Shown here: positions 63,058-64,000 of the stretch, one piece after another | Numbering within the stretch: the first letter of the stretch is position 1 | Layout: each line of letters starts with the position of its first letter | DNA from: Noviherbaspirillum cavernae | GTDB taxonomy: Bacteria > Pseudomonadota > Gammaproteobacteria > Burkholderiales > Burkholderiaceae_D | DNA: 64,000 bases | Assembly (NCBI RefSeq): GCF_003590875.1 | Contig: NZ_QYUN01000002.1 | Span: forward strand, 1,426,001-1,490,000 | Reading direction: 5' to 3' | Notes under the pieces: generated by a model | What the model saw: only the letters and a program-made list of their open reading frames with translations | Told to the model about the DNA's origin: nothing | Databases searched by the model: none | Position numbers and translations under genes: made by a program

Positions 63058-64000
63058 TTGAGCCGCTCACGTGAACGTCGAGTTGTAGTGACCGGCCTCG
63101 GTTGTGTTTCACCTGTCGGCAATAATGTTGCCGATTCGTGGACTGCACTGACCGCAGGCAAATCGGGTATTGCGACCATCACAAAATTTGATGCCACACC
63201 TTTCTCCACGCGCTTTGGTGGTGAGGTGAAGGGCTTCAATATCGAGGATTACATTCCCGGCAAGGAAGCGCGCCATATGGATACGTTCATCCATTATGGG
63301 ATGGCTGCCGGTATCCAGGCGATAGAGGATAGCGGCCTGACCGTGACCGAAGAAAACGCTGAAACAATCGGTGTTATCGTGGGATCGGGTATTGGCGGCT
63401 TGCCGATGATTGAGGAAACTCATTCGGAGTTGATCAACCGCGGGCCTCGCAGGATCAGTCCATTCTTCGTGCCAGCGTCGATCATTAACATGATCTCGGG
63501 TCATCTTTCGATCAAATACGGACTCAAGGGACCCAACCTTGCCATCGTCACTGCGTGTACCACAGGGTTGCATTGCATTGGTGCAGCGGCCCGCTTGATT
63601 GAGTATGGTGATGCCGATGTCATGATCGCGGGAGGGGCCGAATCGACAGTCTCGCCCCTTGGTCTCGGTGGTTTTGCCGCAGCTCGCGCATTGTCCTCCC
63701 GGAACGACGATCCTGCGACAGCTTCCCGCCCTTGGGACAAGGATCGCGATGGCTTTGTACTGGGTGAAGGCGCTGGTGTGATGGTGCTCGAAGAGTACGA
63801 ACACGCGAAAGCCAGAGGTGCAAAGATTTATGCCGAGGTACTTGGTTTCGGCATGAGTGCCGATGCTTATCACATGACCGCACCATTGGAAGACGGTGAC
63901 GGGGCGCGGCGCTGCATGGTGGCCGCGATGAAAAATGCGGAAATCAACCCGGATCAGGTGGACTATGTGAATGCGCATGGTACATCGACGCCTCTGGGGG
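63058..64000 (+). CDS. fabF: 3-oxoacyl-ACP synthase II (partial, C-terminus beyond window)
   Basis: Elongation condensing enzyme KAS II. A TTG start is proposed: it has CCAGGAGAG just upstream and gives [15 protein letters not shown]. The nucleophile is Cys167 in VTACTTG. The first active-site His is in NAHGTSTP at the very end of the window, near residue 308. About 314 codons of a usual 410-415 are present. It follows acpP by 30 bp, the standard order. Confidence 0.95.
   Translation, partial: MSRSRERRVVVTGLGCVSPVGNNVADSWTALTAGKSGIATITKFDATPFSTRFGGEVKGFNIEDYIPGKEARHMDTFIHYGMAAGIQAIEDSGLTVTEENAETIGVIVGSGIGGLPMIEETHSELINRGPRRISPFFVPASIINMISGHLSIKYGLKGPNLAIVTACTTGLHCIGAAARLIEYGDADVMIAGGAESTVSPLGLGGFAAARALSSRNDDPATASRPWDKDRDGFVLGEGAGVMVLEEYEHAKARGAKIYAEVLGFGMSADAYHMTAPLEDGDGARRCMVAAMKNAEINPDQVDYVNAHGTSTPLG

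Overview
The window is about 64 kb of bacterial chromosome of moderately high GC. It looks like a betaproteobacterium of the order Burkholderiales, most likely Oxalobacteraceae-like. This rests on gene order and protein style: rne opposite rluC-gph-Rieske-sppA, the block maf/yceD-rpmF-plsX-fabH-fabD-fabG-acpP-fabF, and a pqiAABC operon. No rRNA, tRNA or CRISPR was found. The genus cannot be fixed from sequence alone.

Layout. (1) 1-18,119 is mixed housekeeping and envelope content. It holds a membrane acyltransferase (cut by the window edge) divergent from a lipoprotein SGNH hydrolase, a YedK/HMCES DNA-crosslink protein, an SDR, a DksA-like protein, an adenosine/adenine deaminase, two small membrane proteins, an orphan FtsX-type ABC permease, a CPA1 Na+/H+ antiporter, pqiA-pqiA-pqiB-pqiC, and a type II NADH dehydrogenase divergent from a TetR regulator across a perfect 18-bp palindrome. 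(2) 18,725-42,942 is a Wzx/Wzy-type exopolysaccharide locus in two converging arms. The forward arm carries export porin (frameshifted), tyrosine autokinase, GMC oxidoreductase, GalE, two polysaccharide deacetylases, three paralogous GH16 glycanases and a GT4. The reverse arm carries the priming transferase, a VanZ-like protein, the Wzx flippase, the Wzy polymerase, two GT2s, two GT4s and a WecG-type transferase. (3) 43,420-49,431 holds a truncated haemoglobin, rmuC, a CNNM/CorC-like protein, a 161-bp MITE, a complete IS630-family element, and chrA split by an in-frame stop. (4) 49,576-57,842 holds rne, rluC, a phosphoglycolate-phosphatase-like HAD, a Rieske protein, sppA, an RsmI-like methylase and maf. 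(5) 57,945-64,000 is the fatty-acid/phospholipid synthesis operon, ending inside fabF.

How the genes work together. In the polysaccharide locus the priming enzyme loads undecaprenyl phosphate, the glycosyltransferases extend the unit, Wzx flips it, Wzy polymerises it, and Wzc/Wza control length and export. The deacetylases and GH16 enzymes are placed to trim or cut the product. The main oddities are the frameshift in the export porin, the GH16 triplication with shared leaders and terminators, and a reconstructable two-step insertion (MITE, then IS630) at one CTAG between two convergent stop codons. There is also a second MITE copy just upstream of one GH16 gene, and the split chrA. No wholly unfamiliar multi-gene system is evident. 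The polysaccharide locus and the MITE/IS pair are the most informative regions.
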